Assembly (NCBI GenBank): GCA_020912385.1
Contig: CP087208.1
Span: forward strand, 1,302,001-1,366,000
From: Neofusicoccum parvum
Lineage: Eukaryota > Ascomycota > Dothideomycetes > Botryosphaeriales > Botryosphaeriaceae
DNA: 64,000 nt
Reading direction: 5' to 3'
Below the pieces are notes generated by a model that searched no databases, was not told where the DNA came from, and was given only the letters and a program-made list of their open reading frames with translations. Within the stretch, counting starts at the first letter, position 1. Each line of letters starts with the position of its first letter. The position numbers were made by a program, and so were the translations under genes. Shown one piece after another: positions 33,038-47,393 of this stretch.

Positions 33038-34171
33038 TCACCCGTCTACTCCATCACCACCCTCCCCCTCCGCAAGCCTCCGCACATACCAGTCTTTCCC
33101 TATCCGGAAAGCCTCCTTCTTCCAGACCTTCCCGACACCCAGCTCCCCGATCTCTTCCCTCTCCTCCACCTCGACATCCCCGACGACCCACGCCATGAAC
33201 CTCGGCAGGCCCGCCATGTCCCTCGGGATGTGCATCTCCCTCAGATAGTCCCAGCCCTGCTCAAGCCGGCGCCCATGGCACGCCGCGCGCGCAAAAACAG
33301 CCGCCGCTTCCTGCCTGGCGTCATCCCTCGGCGCGGCAGGAACCCTCGACGGCCGCCCCTCGAAGCCCTCACCCTTGGTCTTGAGCCAGAACGCAGGGAC
33401 GTTCGGCGCGCCCTCGACGCCCGCTGCGGACGCGGCAGGCGTCCACACAATCCCCTCGCCCGGCCCCTCGACGCCGAGCGCCGCGCCGAACGGACACCGC
33501 GCGCCCACCTCGTCCGCCAGGCAGCGGGCCGCGGCCAGGAACGCGGTGCCGCGGTCAGCCGGGGCGAGGGCGAGGCGGAAGAAGCCGGCGCGGCCGACGT
33601 TGTAGAGGGCGGCGGGCTCGTCGGCGACGGCGGCGTAGCGCTCGATGGGCTCCCACGCGGCGGACGCGGTGGCGAGGCGGATGCAGCAGAGCACGAAGCG
33701 CCGGCTCAGGTCGCGGACGGCGGTGCGCGGCCGCGGCTGGATCTTGTGGCCGATCCACTCGCCGGCCAGGATGAGGGTCGCGGTGGCGGCGGTGGAGGGG
33801 GCGGAGGGGTGCAGTTCGGTCCATCGCGCGCGGATGTGTGAGGCGAGGCGGAGGATGGGTGCGTGGCGCTGGTGGCAGAATTTGGCGAAGTCGAAGTTGT
33901 CTTTATCGGCGCTCAGGGCGGCGTTGTTGCGAGATTGGGCGATGATGCGGCCGTCGGGGTGGACGCGGATGTCGGCGTGCGTGCCGTGTAGCTTGACGGT
34001 TCCGGTGAGTGAGAGCGATTCAGTTGGTGCACTGCCATTGCGACTGTGGTGCTTGTCGAGGTGGTGTAGTATGTCGCGAATGTCTCCCGAAATTTTTGGG
34101 TAGAGTGTCGAGGGAGTGGCTGCAGCCACTGCAGTTGTTGTTTCGAGGTCAGCAGTGGTTGTTTCCGCCAT
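33038..34171 (-). CDS. Rnl2-like RNA ligase domain protein
   Basis: A single exon of 377 residues. The nucleotidyltransferase motifs of ATP-dependent RNA ligases are in order: motif I KLHGTHAD (residues 60-67, Lys60 the likely adenylate acceptor), motif III LILAGEWIG (133-141), motif IV EGIVW (239-243) and motif V FWLKTKGE (261-268). The rest of the C-terminus contains YLREMHIPRDMAGLPRF and ends with VWKKEAFRIGKDWYVRR. Such enzymes seal 3'-OH/5'-phosphate RNA ends. Fungal homologues are known only as predicted proteins, and the tRNA ligase Trl1 is a different architecture. The first 50 residues are Thr/Ala-rich and disordered. There is no targeting signal. GC content is high in the middle of the gene. 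Confidence 0.85.
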   Translation of the reverse strand: MAETTTADLETTTAVAAATPSTLYPKISGDIRDILHHLDKHHSRNGSAPTESLSLTGTVKLHGTHADIRVHPDGRIIAQSRNNAALSADKDNFDFAKFCHQRHAPILRLASHIRARWTELHPSAPSTAATATLILAGEWIGHKIQPRPRTAVRDLSRRFVLCCIRLATASAAWEPIERYAAVADEPAALYNVGRAGFFRLALAPADRGTAFLAAARCLADEVGARCPFGAALGVEGPGEGIVWTPAASAAGVEGAPNVPAFWLKTKGEGFEGRPSRVPAAPRDDARQEAAAVFARAACHGRRLEQGWDYLREMHIPRDMAGLPRFMAWVVGDVEVEEREEIGELGVGKVWKKEAFRIGKDWYVRRLAEGEGGDGVDG

Positions 34172-34963
34172 TTTCGTTTCGTTCCTGTTGTTCTTCTCAT
34201 TGGTAGAAAATTTCTTTTCTTTTTCGTGCTGAGATTGACGATGTGATAGGGGAGTGGTGCAGTATTAATGAGCCGGGCTGGCGCTGCGCTACGGGCCATC
34301 GCTGAGTCACAGTGAGGCAGAAGTGTGGTACGGCACTACTAATAGGCGCTTCCACTGGTCTCGTATGCGTGTTCAATAGTTCTTTTAGGGAATCCCTGGT
34401 ACTGGTACGTACCACTTGTGGTTGATGTAGCTCTGACCGATCGTGTCGTAATTTTGACCCGAATTCCAAGCCTTTCCGTGAGTCACGCTTTAACTATGGT
34501 TTGAAGGAAGGCCATCCACTTATTAACCATATTGTCCCTTTGATCGGGTGGTATCGTGCCTTGAGAGTTGATTTAAGAGGTACTGGGAAACACAACGAAG
34601 AGCATCTCATGCCTTTGTAAATTCTCAATGTAATTCCGTGTTTAGAACATTCTGATTTCTTCAAAGACGTTACTCTCATACGTAAGAAGATGATTAAAGA
34701 CTACCGAATGATTAACCATTAACACAAAATTACATTTTAGCCACAACAAGCGTAATTGAAAGCAAGTACCCCTGTAACGGCATGTAGTGGGCTCATTTGT
34801 TGGGCCTTTCTCACAAAAAGAGGGTTCGCTGGAGATTCAAGAGAATAGAATAAATATTCGAAACGACAACAAGAATGAACAAAGAATAAAGAAAAGTTAG
34901 GCCGTACTAGTATTCGTAAATTGAAGTAAGTGGGTGAGATTTCGTGTGAACCTAAATTGAGAC
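34172..34963. other. AT-rich intergenic, no gene seen
   Basis: 792 bp between two minus-strand genes. Its right half is clearly AT-rich compared with its surroundings. No repeats with clear ends were found. Confidence 0.5.
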
Positions 34964-36925
34964 TCACACTAAGGAGATATCCTGAGCAGGTATGTCTTCA
35001 TGCTTGACCATCTCGCCGTGCATCATGCCATCTACGAAGCAGTATCCCACAAGTTGAAAATTTTGTTCGCACGGCCTAAGAATGAAAGGCCAAGTCGATC
35101 CGTACAAAATACAGACGACATCTCCTTTCCTCATCCGACCAGGCCCGAGACCAACCAACCCATTTGAGGTGGTGAATAATCTCCTTCCACGGGAGGTTGC
35201 ACTGGCCTTGTTCCTCAGCCTCCGATACTGCTCCTCGTATTGGTTCAGTTCTTCCTGGATTTCAAGCTCAAGACCTGAGATATCGTAATTGTGTTGGAGA
35301 GCAGCTGAAGCGTACGTTCGGTAGGCTTCAAAATACGAAGCGGACTCACTTAAAAGAGTGTCGGAGCCTGATGTCTCGTCGTAACGAACTTGGTAGGGAA
35401 ATCCAAGACACAAGGATCGAACAATAAACTCTATCTGCTTATTCCGGTCGGGTACGTGTTCTTGGACATAAAGTTCAGCATGTAGGATCCATTCATCCAC
35501 CGCTCTGGAGGGGCCGAAGTCTGAAATCCTCTCTGAACTTGTTAACCAGGCCGTGTCCAAGTCTGCCGGCTTTGACAGTGCCACACGAGGGAGATTGTTC
35601 AGACCGCTGTCTCGACTGATCGAGGTCACCTCTGAACAGATCTTCCCCCGCACAATCAAAGTATTCGGGCTGTCGGAAGGAAATTCCGGAGGCCAACTCT
35701 GTCCCCCGGCTGCGTCAAACGACGTGCACATCACATCTTCTTGCCACAAATCTCCATACGTCAGCGGAGCCGTCCAGTCAGGCACCCAGGACGGAGACGC
35801 TATCGCTTCCTCGTCGGCATTGACAACCGCCAGCACCGAAAGCGCGCTGTAGTAAAACAGGCAATCACCACCTGCCGCAACTCGCATGTAGTGCTCGTGA
35901 CCCTCCGAGAGCAGTCGGCACGCTAGATCGCGCAGCACCACGGCTTCCGGGACACTGTAGTCCACCACCAGCGCGTCTTCTGGTGCGCAAAGGCCCTTCA
36001 GCGCAAACACCTTGTCTCGCCTGTCACTCGCCTCCCGCGACCGACACAGCAACATCAAGCACTTCAGCGCGCTCTCGGGCCGCTGCAGACCGTCCTCATC
36101 TGGATCCAAGTAGAGATTGCAGAACAGCGAGGCATTCTGGAGATGGAAATTCCACTTTCCTCTGTCCAAGAAGCTCCGGAACCATACTTGCAGCGCGGTG
36201 GTCTCCGCGAGCTGCCGGACAGCAAGAACCAGGCTGCGCCAGCTGAGCGAGCGGCTGCCGCACAGCACAACAGGGTCGCGGGAAAGGAGTGCTTCTTGCA
36301 GCACCCATGTGCGGCCGAACCAGGGAGCCGAGAGCGTGGCGACGAGGGCGGAGATAACGCCTGTAGACTGGCCTTTTATGGCGTCTTCGCCGTTGTCAGA
36401 GTCCGAGTCGTACTGGTCTGGCCGGTGCCAGTGTCGAGAGATCTCGTCCAGGAACGAGAAGGCGGCTTGGAAATGTCCATCGTCGCCCGTTGGGCTCCGG
36501 GGGTGGCCGAGCCAGATGACGGTCGTCGATGCGGCGGAGTAGATGGACGCCATGAGGGAAACTTGTTGGCTCTTCTCGGTGAGGTCGGATTGGTTGATAC
36601 AGAACTGATCAATCCAGAACAGATCTATACCCTTCTCTTTTACTTGAGATAGGCATGCCCGAACAGCTGTCAAAGAACCTCCGCGAACGTCGATCCAGAA
36701 GCCGTTGGTTTTAGTTGGCTCGTCGTCTTCCTTTCCGCTGGACCACCTATAGGATAGGGTGCAATATGGAGGAGCTTCTTCGAGAAGAACATGATGAATC
36801 TTGAATCCGGATGTATGCTGCGCGGCGGTAGTGTCGACATCGTTGAACTCGATAAGGCGGATCGCACCATCTTGCAGAGGGCTATACGCGATGTCTAGGG
36901 CTTGGCTTTCCCACCAAGGAGTCAT
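34964..36925 (-). CDS. HET domain protein, HET-6-like architecture
   Basis: One exon of 653 codons. The HET domain begins near residue 50: PYCTLSYRWSSG, DLFWIDQFCINQ, KSQQVSLMASIYSAASTTVIWLG, and APWFGRTWVLQEALLS. RRDKVFALKGL is the conserved bridging segment. The C-terminal part has the small barrel-like domain seen in HET-6 type proteins: RLFTTSNGLVGLGPGRMRKGDVVCIL, which continues to LVGYCFVDGMMHGEM. A possible coiled-coil (LELEIQEELNQYEEQYRRL) lies in front of it. HET proteins trigger incompatibility cell death after recognition of non-self. The architecture differs from the HET gene at 18503-20977, so the two are not tandem copies. Confidence 0.93.
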   Translation of the reverse strand: MTPWWESQALDIAYSPLQDGAIRLIEFNDVDTTAAQHTSGFKIHHVLLEEAPPYCTLSYRWSSGKEDDEPTKTNGFWIDVRGGSLTAVRACLSQVKEKGIDLFWIDQFCINQSDLTEKSQQVSLMASIYSAASTTVIWLGHPRSPTGDDGHFQAAFSFLDEISRHWHRPDQYDSDSDNGEDAIKGQSTGVISALVATLSAPWFGRTWVLQEALLSRDPVVLCGSRSLSWRSLVLAVRQLAETTALQVWFRSFLDRGKWNFHLQNASLFCNLYLDPDEDGLQRPESALKCLMLLCRSREASDRRDKVFALKGLCAPEDALVVDYSVPEAVVLRDLACRLLSEGHEHYMRVAAGGDCLFYYSALSVLAVVNADEEAIASPSWVPDWTAPLTYGDLWQEDVMCTSFDAAGGQSWPPEFPSDSPNTLIVRGKICSEVTSISRDSGLNNLPRVALSKPADLDTAWLTSSERISDFGPSRAVDEWILHAELYVQEHVPDRNKQIEFIVRSLCLGFPYQVRYDETSGSDTLLSESASYFEAYRTYASAALQHNYDISGLELEIQEELNQYEEQYRRLRNKASATSRGRRLFTTSNGLVGLGPGRMRKGDVVCILYGSTWPFILRPCEQNFQLVGYCFVDGMMHGEMVKHEDIPAQDISLV

Positions 36926-37792
36926 TTTGAGCAGAGGGATGTGATGATTGAAGTGTTATCCTGGAACTCAAGGGAAGAGACCCGACCCTCAAGGCTCCAG
37001 CTTTGCAAGGCGGGGCAGCTCTTTCAGCCGCAGGATCACGCGTGACTCAAGGCAAGCGCCACTCGGTTAGCACCCAGTCTGTGCCAGCCGCACTACTTAC
37101 CGCTGTATAGTAGCCAAGCTGCAAGTTTATGTCTACTGGTAGGTGAATAGAGGGTGGTTAATGCTTGTCTCCTAAGTTTTAAGGAATAATTTTATCGAAT
37201 AAAGATGTTGACACGACAGCCAATACCTTCTCCAGCAAATTCCATGCCCGCCATCACAAAGAGTTGAAGCATTCGTCCGGACTCGAATACAAAGCTAAAT
37301 AAACGTATAACCTATCCGGAGATGCTCTTTGATTGCCCATGTGTGAAATTTTTCATAAGTCAAGTTTCGTGATAGAATACCTTTAGTAACAAAGCTAGGT
37401 ACAGCAACGCGTGCAGTAAAAGCGACTACATTCGCGTTATAGCTTTGTTAGGTAGCTTGGATATCATCACTATAAATAGGAAAGGGTGGATCCATGTTCC
37501 TGGGGTGTGATTCCTGTTCATAGGAAGAAAAAGTTTCCACTCGAGCAGCGAAGCGCAATAGAAATCTTGACAAAGCCACGAAGCTCAAAGTCACGCCATG
37601 CGCACCAAAATAAACATGATAGGTAATTCAATCGACAAAAATTCTATTCGCATAAAAGAAAAGCCAGGCCAAACAGGCACTGGATGCCCATGATATCATC
37701 GCTCCGTCTACAACACATAACGCCCTTTTCTTTCCCTACCCAATGTTTATCTACAGATGGCTTTATGAAAGCTTTATGAAAGATCAACACAC
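36926..37792. other. AT-rich intergenic, no gene seen
   Basis: 867 bp, AT-richer than the genes beside it. It must contain the HET promoter (left end) and the 3' region of the dioxygenase gene. Confidence 0.5.
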
Positions 37793-38966
37793 TTAGACCC
37801 TCTTGTAGCCGGCAGCGGCATCAACAGAGGTGGCAGCAGCCCTGACGGCATCATCAACAGAAACGGTGGGAAGGAAGCCCTGAGGGTTGACGTCCATGCC
37901 AGTAGTAGCAATACCAGCGGCAGTGCTGTTAACGCCAACGGTGATGTAGCCAACGAGGCCGTCGGAGATGTCGGAGCCGAGGTACTCGACGCTGATGAAG
38001 GAGCTGTAGCCGTCGACGTTGGAGGCAAGGACGACCGAGTCGACGTCGTTGGTGGTGCGGTTCAGGGTGGCGAGGTGGGCGCTGTAGGGCTCGAGCTGGT
38101 AGACCTTGTTGATGATGTCCTCCTCGAAGAAGATCTGGCCGACGTGCTGCACGGCCGACGCGTTGTAGCCGGTGCCGTTCGTGACGTCGGCCTGCACGGT
38201 CAAGTGGATGTGCGTGGTGCGCGTGACGTAGTAGCCCGGGAACTTGGTCAGGAACTCGATCATGCCCTCCGAGTCGCTCTTCTGGATGCCGCGGAGGAAG
38301 GTCTCGTCGTCGGTCGTGCCATCGGTGCGCTTGCTCCAGCCGTCGAGCAGCTCGGCCGTTTCGGGGTCAATGCCCGTGTCTGGTCTTGAGTCAGCCCACC
38401 GCCCCTCATCATCGTCACAGGGCAAGCATTGTACTCACAGGAGGCGTAGGAACCAGTGGCATTGCAGTTCCAGATGGTAACGGCAGCACCGGAGAGAGGC
38501 TCGCAGGTCTCGATGTCGAGAATACCGATGTCAAGGTAGAGATCCAGACCCTCCTGCTCCTCGCGGAGATCGTGGCGGAGGATTTCACCTAGCCAAGTTA
38601 GTTTCTTTTTGCAACTTTGCAATATGATGGAACATTAGGGAACTCACCATCCACACCGTAAGGCCCCCAGATGGTATCCGGAGCAAGGACGCAGGTCTCG
38701 TTCTGGATGGTAGGGTAGATGGAGCGCTTGTCGATCTCGGCGACATCACGCTTCTCCTTGATGCGACCATCACGGACCTGGCGCTTGTAGAGGCTGCGAG
38801 CGCGCTTCTCCATGACGGCGGCCTTGCGCTTCTCGATCTGGGCAGCGCACTTGTTGGAGCCACGGGAGGTCAGCTCGTGGCTCAACTGGCCCGCCTCATG
38901 CTTCTCAGGGTGGGCAGCAACGAGTGCGGTGGCGCTGAAGAGCGCGGCAACGGTAGAGAACTTCAT
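37793..38966 (-). CDS. Secreted intradiol ring-cleavage dioxygenase
   Basis: Exons 38648-38966, 38439-38588 and 37793-38379, with two 59-nt introns, give 351 residues. A signal peptide (MKFSTVAALFSATALVAAHP) leads. The catalytic domain includes GPYGVDGEILRHDLREEQEG, LYLDIGILDIETCEPLSGAAVTIW, YTGIDPETAELLDGW, and the iron-ligand region with PGYYVTRTTHIHLTV: the two His of THIHL and a preceding Tyr match the Tyr-Tyr-His-His Fe(III) site. Such enzymes split catechols between the hydroxyls to muconates, using O2. Secreted fungal forms act on lignin- or tannin-derived catechols outside the cell. KR sites (KEKR, DKR) in the first 80 residues suggest a propeptide. Confidence 0.92.
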
Positions 38967-39078
38967 AGTGAATGAGTTACTGAAGTAAAAGTGGATAGTG
39001 AGGGATGGTGGCCAATGAGAGAGTGTGGAATTGTTTGCTTGTTGTTTTACTTCTCGGCTTCGATGGGATCATCTTCAC

Positions 39079-39084
39079 TTTATA
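39079..39084 (-). promoter_or_regulatory. TATA box of the intradiol dioxygenase gene
   Basis: TATAAA on the minus strand, 113 bp upstream of the ATG at 38966. Confidence 0.5.
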
Positions 39085-42000
39085 CACCCTCTCCTTACTT
39101 ACGGCCTCAAGCACTCGAGTACTCAACTACATGCAGCCTTACGCTGACGGATCACAAAGACGCGTAGTGCCATTGGTCTGCCAAGTCGAAGCTATGCCGA
39201 AGTGAGAAGTAGGCCCGATCGTTATAGAACGGAATAGGGGCCTTGCGTGCCGAGTACTGCCCGATCAGTGCCGTGATCCGGCAACAGTGCCACCAGGCAT
39301 ACGTACGCCTCCCTGCAAAATTGCTGTATGGAGCACACGGAAGGGAAAAAATCGCCGAGATCCGACAGGGCCATCGTAAGCTGGGAGCGACGCTCAGATC
39401 CGCATAGGGCGCGCGTCAACAAGGCTGATGAGCTTTGATGGAGGTGGTGCGCGTCGTTCAGCCGCACGGGGATCGTTTCATAGCCCTGCTCTACTTGGTT
39501 GAACTTCGGCGCCGTCTGCTATTCCCCGTTGCTCGTCTCTTTGCAATGCGTTCCTTACGATTGGTCCGCGGACCTGGCTGTTCGGCAACTAAACGCTTCT
39601 AGCTCCGCTGCATTGCTGCACCGCCTACCTTCTCCATCGTCATTGCCTGCGTGGCCTGGGTATACCTGAAGAATTCGTGCTTGGACTCTCACGCCACCGT
39701 TTCGCTGTTTGTTTCTATCATGCGAGGGGCTGGGGATGGCTCTGTTTGCTCCCTGCGTTCCCGCTCTTGCACTGCGCGCTTCTCTTCCCTCCTCTGGTCA
39801 GACCACCCTTGCGTATGCTCACCCTCTTCTTCGCCTCCAGCCTCGTCAACCATCGTTGACCTACGTCTCTGCTGCGAATATTGCACTCTTCTGTGTTATC
39901 TTATCCATTGGCTTCTACATCACCATGAAACCGACAACGCATTCTCCATCGAGTCGGTGAGCCATCCGTGCTCAGGAGGCGCAGGACCTCTCTCCCACGT
40001 TCTCGGGCGACGCCAAGACGGTTTCGCCGCAGTCTTGGCTGGCCCAGCCGGCGAAAAATGAGTCGCTGTGCCTGGAAACACCAAGAACGTCTATGCAGAG
40101 GCTTGTTCAGGCATGCCACACAGGTGTATCGTCGAGGCTTGGCCTGCGCCACACAAGCACCGGATGCCACGGCCGTAGGAGTAGTAAGGCGACTCGCGGG
40201 TGCTTGGCGGCTGCTATTCTGAACAGTCGGTCGGCCCGGGTACGGCCTAAGGCTCAGGAACGCCGGCGGGCTGGGCGCGCCGGTGGCAATTAACCGGTGC
40301 ACTTTTCTCCAAGTGTCCCAAGGGTCCAACTTCGCACTCGCGGAACGATGCCTGGACGTCTCTGCAGCAAGGAGCGGGCTGACGAACTTACAAGGTGGGA
40401 TTGACACTGACGGCTCTACGCCTCTTCGCATTGCCAATGCAGGACTTCTCCATCCGCACAGGTCGAATCGTTGCCTGCAACCGTCCGGTCATCTCGAAGA
40501 CGGACCAGCTCGAAGCTCGCGACGGAGATATCGCCTGCAGCGGTACTCCACAGGAATTCCCGGTCGAGCAACGGGACTGCCATTCCGACGAGCCCCGTCC
40601 CGAGCATAGAGACAAGTGCGCCAATATCCTCCTCGGAGTGTGGAACCGAGCTGTAAGTCTCGGCTACAGCGTTTCTGTTCGATCTGGAGTAGCGACGACG
40701 CCGTCAGAATATGCCACTGGACGCTCGGAGTTGCCATCGGGGATACAGCATGTCTCATGGTGGCGACAGTGGCGATAGTGGCGTGGCTGTCCATCGATGG
40801 GTAGGATTCTTCATGACGTTAGCGTTCCGTACAGTCATTGACACAGCATGCAGGTGCAGATAATCCTACACAGACGAAGCCGACCCGCCAGCTAAACACC
40901 TAAGAAGAGGAAAACGGATAAACACGGGGGTGAGGCTTCATCTGCGGCGTAGCAACCCCCTATCGAGAAACGCGAACGCTTCGATTAAATGGATGGTTCG
41001 TAAAGGATGGCAACAAGTTTGCACATGGGCAGTTGAAGCATCCATCCGGCTAGGTTTGGTATCTGTTCCACTGCACGTCTGCATCCGGGCGAGTACTTCG
41101 ACTGCCTATGAAGGTACGCGCGGGTTGCAATACCTTCCGGACCGACCCCGTAGACGATGCTGTGCTCGTAGAAGACAAGTCCCTAATGGCGACGTTGAGG
41201 CTCACTTCTTAGCGACTACATATGGCAGAGAGTCGAGATGCTGACCAGATCCCTACACACCTGCTTTTCTGCGTAGCTCCTTTGCTAAGCCCGCGAGTCA
41301 ATAAAAGTATTCATCCACGCATCGCGCTTCGAGCGGAAATGCCGGATGTAAAGACATTCTGCGGAGGAAAGAAGCAGTCTATTCCAGGCCCAGCTGTCAG
41401 CTCGAGGTTCACCGAGTCTCATCGAGATAGGTAGGGCCGCCAGTCCACGCTCTTATACCAACCTGCCAATGACGTCTTCGCCGAGACGTGGTTGCATGAG
41501 TGTCCCGCCTGACCCGAGTCTCCTACAGGCAGTGATGTTCACTCACGCCTCGAAACACGCTCGCCTGGAGACAATCAACGTCCACCATGACTCCACCGCG
41601 CGCTTCCGCAAGTCGCTGTTCTTCGGCGGAGGGCCACCGACTCTAGTTATCCCCTCTCACTCTCCCTTTTGAGTCGGAGGTCCAAAGACCACGTTTCGTT
41701 CCGCATCCGACGAGCGAATTCGAATCGAAACCCGAGGAAAGAGACCCCCATCCCAGCATTGACCTCGTCAATAAAATCCTTATCACTCGGCACGCACGAT
41801 CAGGGAGGCAGTGCAAAAACGAGCCTCCCTCCCCCTCCCACACACGGGCCAGACGACGCAAAACGGAAGTTGGCGATGAGAGCAGAGGGCGCAGTTCAAT
41901 GCACCCTTACCAGGTACCCGCCGGCGAGTGGAGACGCGCCAACAATCGCGCGGGCCTGTGAGCCATTCCTCCAGGAACACACGGGCTCCGTACTCGCATA

Positions 42001-43417
42001 GCTGACAAAAAAAAAGGAGAACAGGGAAGGTGGAGCGAGGAGGGCGAGGCACAGTTCTGGGCAGGAAAACAGTCGCTCGACACGAATCGGAGCGCGCCCG
42101 CTACGCACGCGTTTCTTTTCGGCCGGGCCGGATGGGCTGCAGATCCGCAGCGGCGCAAACTCGAGTCGAGCCCACAACACCACGGTGTGCTGTGCAAAAT
42201 GGTGCCATCGGCCGGCTGACTCAAGTCTGCTGGCGATGACGGCGGCTGACAGCGCGATCAAGGGGCGGTGGTGAGCAGCAGGGCGGTCCGGCCGGCCTGA
42301 AACCTGGCGAGGGTTGCGGCACCGGAATCGGCTATCGGTGGTCCCGCAGCGCGAGGCGGCATCGGGGCGGGCAGAGATACGTGCGAACGAGGCTTGCACG
42401 CAAATCCGACGACCTGGGTCGCTGCGAGAAAACGAAAGGTCGACGAAATAAGGGTGGCGAGGGTGTTCCCATGCGAATTATGGGCCGTCCAAGCCGCTCT
42501 CGGAAGGCGGCCGGCCCAGCTGGAACAGTCGCTGTCGGGGCCTGGTGGCAGCATGCGAGATTTGCCGTGCATGGGATTGAGAGCCGGTTTGTTTTGCGCG
42601 TGCAATCAAGGCCCAACGAGGGAAGTGCCAGCAGCAACTCCTTGCGGCATGCAGGTCCGGCCCGCAGGTGTTCGAGAAGAAGAAGGCGAGTCGGCGCGGG
42701 TGGGTTGCGTGCTGGGCGTGGCGTAGCTGCGGCATCCGCTGTCGGGGCCTGGGCTTCCCTTCGCATCATCCGGTAATTCCGCTCGCCTTCTCGATGCTTA
42801 AGGCTGAGGGCGCTGTGCTTATCAAAGCCAGCGCCGCCATTTCCGCACCGCGGCGTGGAGCTTGAAGCTGAGGGGCTAGACGAAGAGGGCAAGAGGGTGG
42901 ATTCGCCCAATCTGCCATCCCAGCGGAAGATCGCACACACTGCATCGTCGGCCCGATGGCCTGCGACAATTTTTCGACGCTCTGCTCTCTACAGCCGCCG
43001 TCCTCGCAGCGTGGCTCGTCGGCGCCGCCGTGCCGTCCAGGAGGCGCAATCCAGATCGCGGGGCCTATGGGCGTTCGCAGCCGGCATCTGCAGGGCGGCG
43101 GCAAGCAGGCCGTCCCTGGCAGCCCAGTGAAAAATCGGAGCAGCCCCAGCAGCACCTTGGCGTCGACGCAAGCCGAGCACCGGAGGTAAGGCCGTGTCGC
43201 CGTTTCTCGGCACGGTCCGATGATGAAACGAGTCTTCTCGGTGCTCGGGCCTGCCGATCCCTGGCCAATTTGAAGCGCCGAAGCAAACAGATGTAGGCCT
43301 GTGAGATCATCCCGCCGCCCATTCCTAAGCATGACCAAGCCCTGCTATCTCGTGTATGCTGGAACCCTCCTGTATAATGCCCACAGCCGATGACGGGACG
43401 CCGGATTTACGGGCCTG

Positions 43418-43424
43418 CTATATA
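43418..43424 (+). promoter_or_regulatory. TATA box of the GMC oxidoreductase gene
   Basis: TATATAG, 107 bp upstream of the ATG at 43531. Confidence 0.5.
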
Positions 43425-43425
43425 G

Positions 43426-45615
<2,190 letters not shown>

Positions 45616-47393
45616 ACGAGAGAGAAAAAAAGCTTTTAGTTTCTTGGCTGGCGTTTGGTCGCCAGCCCCTCTTTTTCCCTCTACCTTGTGGCGGGGAAGA
45701 CTTAGGGATGCTTTTTAGATCGCGATAGACTGGGATTATAGAATAGGGAACTCCGGGAAATACCACCACCCCTCCGCGGCAGCTTTTTGGCGGCCGGGTT
45801 GGGAAGGCAGGGCTGCGTAGATAAAGCCACTTTCGGCAAGGGCCGAGAGCAATTGGAGAGAGCTGATTACTTTGTTGAGTCACTGCTATTGCTGCTGAGG
45901 GCGCAACGCTGGATGTGGGTAATGCGCAGGTTGTGATTGGGCAATCGCCCAGCGGTGGCGCCATATGCAATGCATGCCAAGCTCATGCCACGATGTTCCT
46001 GCTGAGATACGACCCGGATTTTTCTAGCTGGTGGGGAAGGCTGGACGTCAGCACTCAAAACGCCATGCAGCGAGCACGCTGCTGATCAGCCGTGTTTGGC
46101 TAAAAATAGCGTACCGCCGCTCCGGCCGGCACTTTGCGCGCATCGTCTCCAGGCAACAACCCACGGTGCGAAGACGAAACACACCGTCCGCCGTTTGAGC
46201 AGTTGCACCGGCCGGGCAGACTGCCTGGATCTATGACCAGAAGTCGCGGTTTGGCCGGTACGGTACAGTGCAATCCGCTTCCACGTGCGGGTCCCGATCC
46301 CGTGGTTGACGCTGAAACACGCTTCTCGCAACCCCCCACCGGTACGTACCAGCGCCCAGCTAGTCGGGGCGACGGGAAGAAACGTCGAGCGATCCCCAGC
46401 CGGCTCGGGACTCTCGAGTCTGGAACCCAACCGGCCGACGCAGAGCAATCTACCAGAACAAGACCCGCTGGGCGGAAGCTTGGTGCCGCAAAGAAGCGTG
46501 CCAAGACCCTCCCACCAGGAATTTCCCGAGCTGCCTGTTGCTGGCGGGAGGCGCTGGGGCTGACTGGCGTCCTCGTCCGATCTTCTTACCCGTTTCGGCA
46601 ACCGAGCATGCGGGGGAACCTCGTGTCATTCGTCCGAGAAGGTTTCAGCCGCACGATGGCTAGCGGGACCCCCGGGTCTCCGCTCCAGCCTCCGCGGTTT
46701 GCGAGTCCCTAGTACGCAGCTGCTACTGCACACTGTATAGTGCTTTTCGGCGGGGGTACGTACTTGGGGGCTCCGCACCAATCGTCGCGCCGCCAAGACC
46801 GCGGCGCGCATTCACCGGTCCACTGGTTGGCTCAAGCCGCCGGCACGCCTGACGGGCGAGATGTCGTTCCGATCGGTGACCGGTTCGGCATGTGCGCTCG
46901 TGTGGGGCCCAGCATGGGCGTCAGATTTGCCGTTTTGGGCGGTAAGGCTGAGCGAGAAGCTCTCTTCGTTCCTTGGCGTGGCTGTGTTGGCAGCGCCATC
47001 GAAGCTACACTTGCGTCCCCGGTACGAGCTGCGGCGTACTCCACCCTCTAAGCGACAGTCGAGCAAACCGCCAGAGACCAGCGTCAAACGTTCTCGCCCC
47101 GGCGGAGGCGGCGGCGGCGGCGTGTCCAGCTGAAGGGCGCGCGGGACGATGGTCAGTCGTAAGTCGTCTCGCCTGAACGAAGCGGCAGGTTGTGGCGGCG
47201 ATGGTCAGTCGCAGCGGCAGTACTATCAGCTCAGCTAGACATCTGGTATCTCTGCCGCCGCTGCGGTGGACACCATGGCGGAGGAGGGTGCCTGTATAAA
47301 GCCGTGGGGATGTCTTGCTTTTTTGTCAGTCAGCCAGCATCAATCAATTGTCTGATACCTGCTTCTCCCATCGTCAGTTCTCAGCCAATCACC
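45616..47393. other. Intergenic, no gene seen
   Basis: 1.8 kb of GC-rich DNA between the GMC gene and the peroxidase gene, both on the plus strand. It includes a GGC repeat near 47105 and the peroxidase TATA box. No gene is supported. Confidence 0.5.
47295..47300 (+). promoter_or_regulatory. TATA box of the peroxidase gene
   Basis: TATAAA, 94 bp upstream of the ATG at 47394. Confidence 0.5.

Noticed and set aside
40395..40804. ORFs on both strands in the long spacer
   Set aside because: Each strand reads open, hydrophobic stretches are weak, and there is no consistent exon model. Kept only as a note in the spacer entry.
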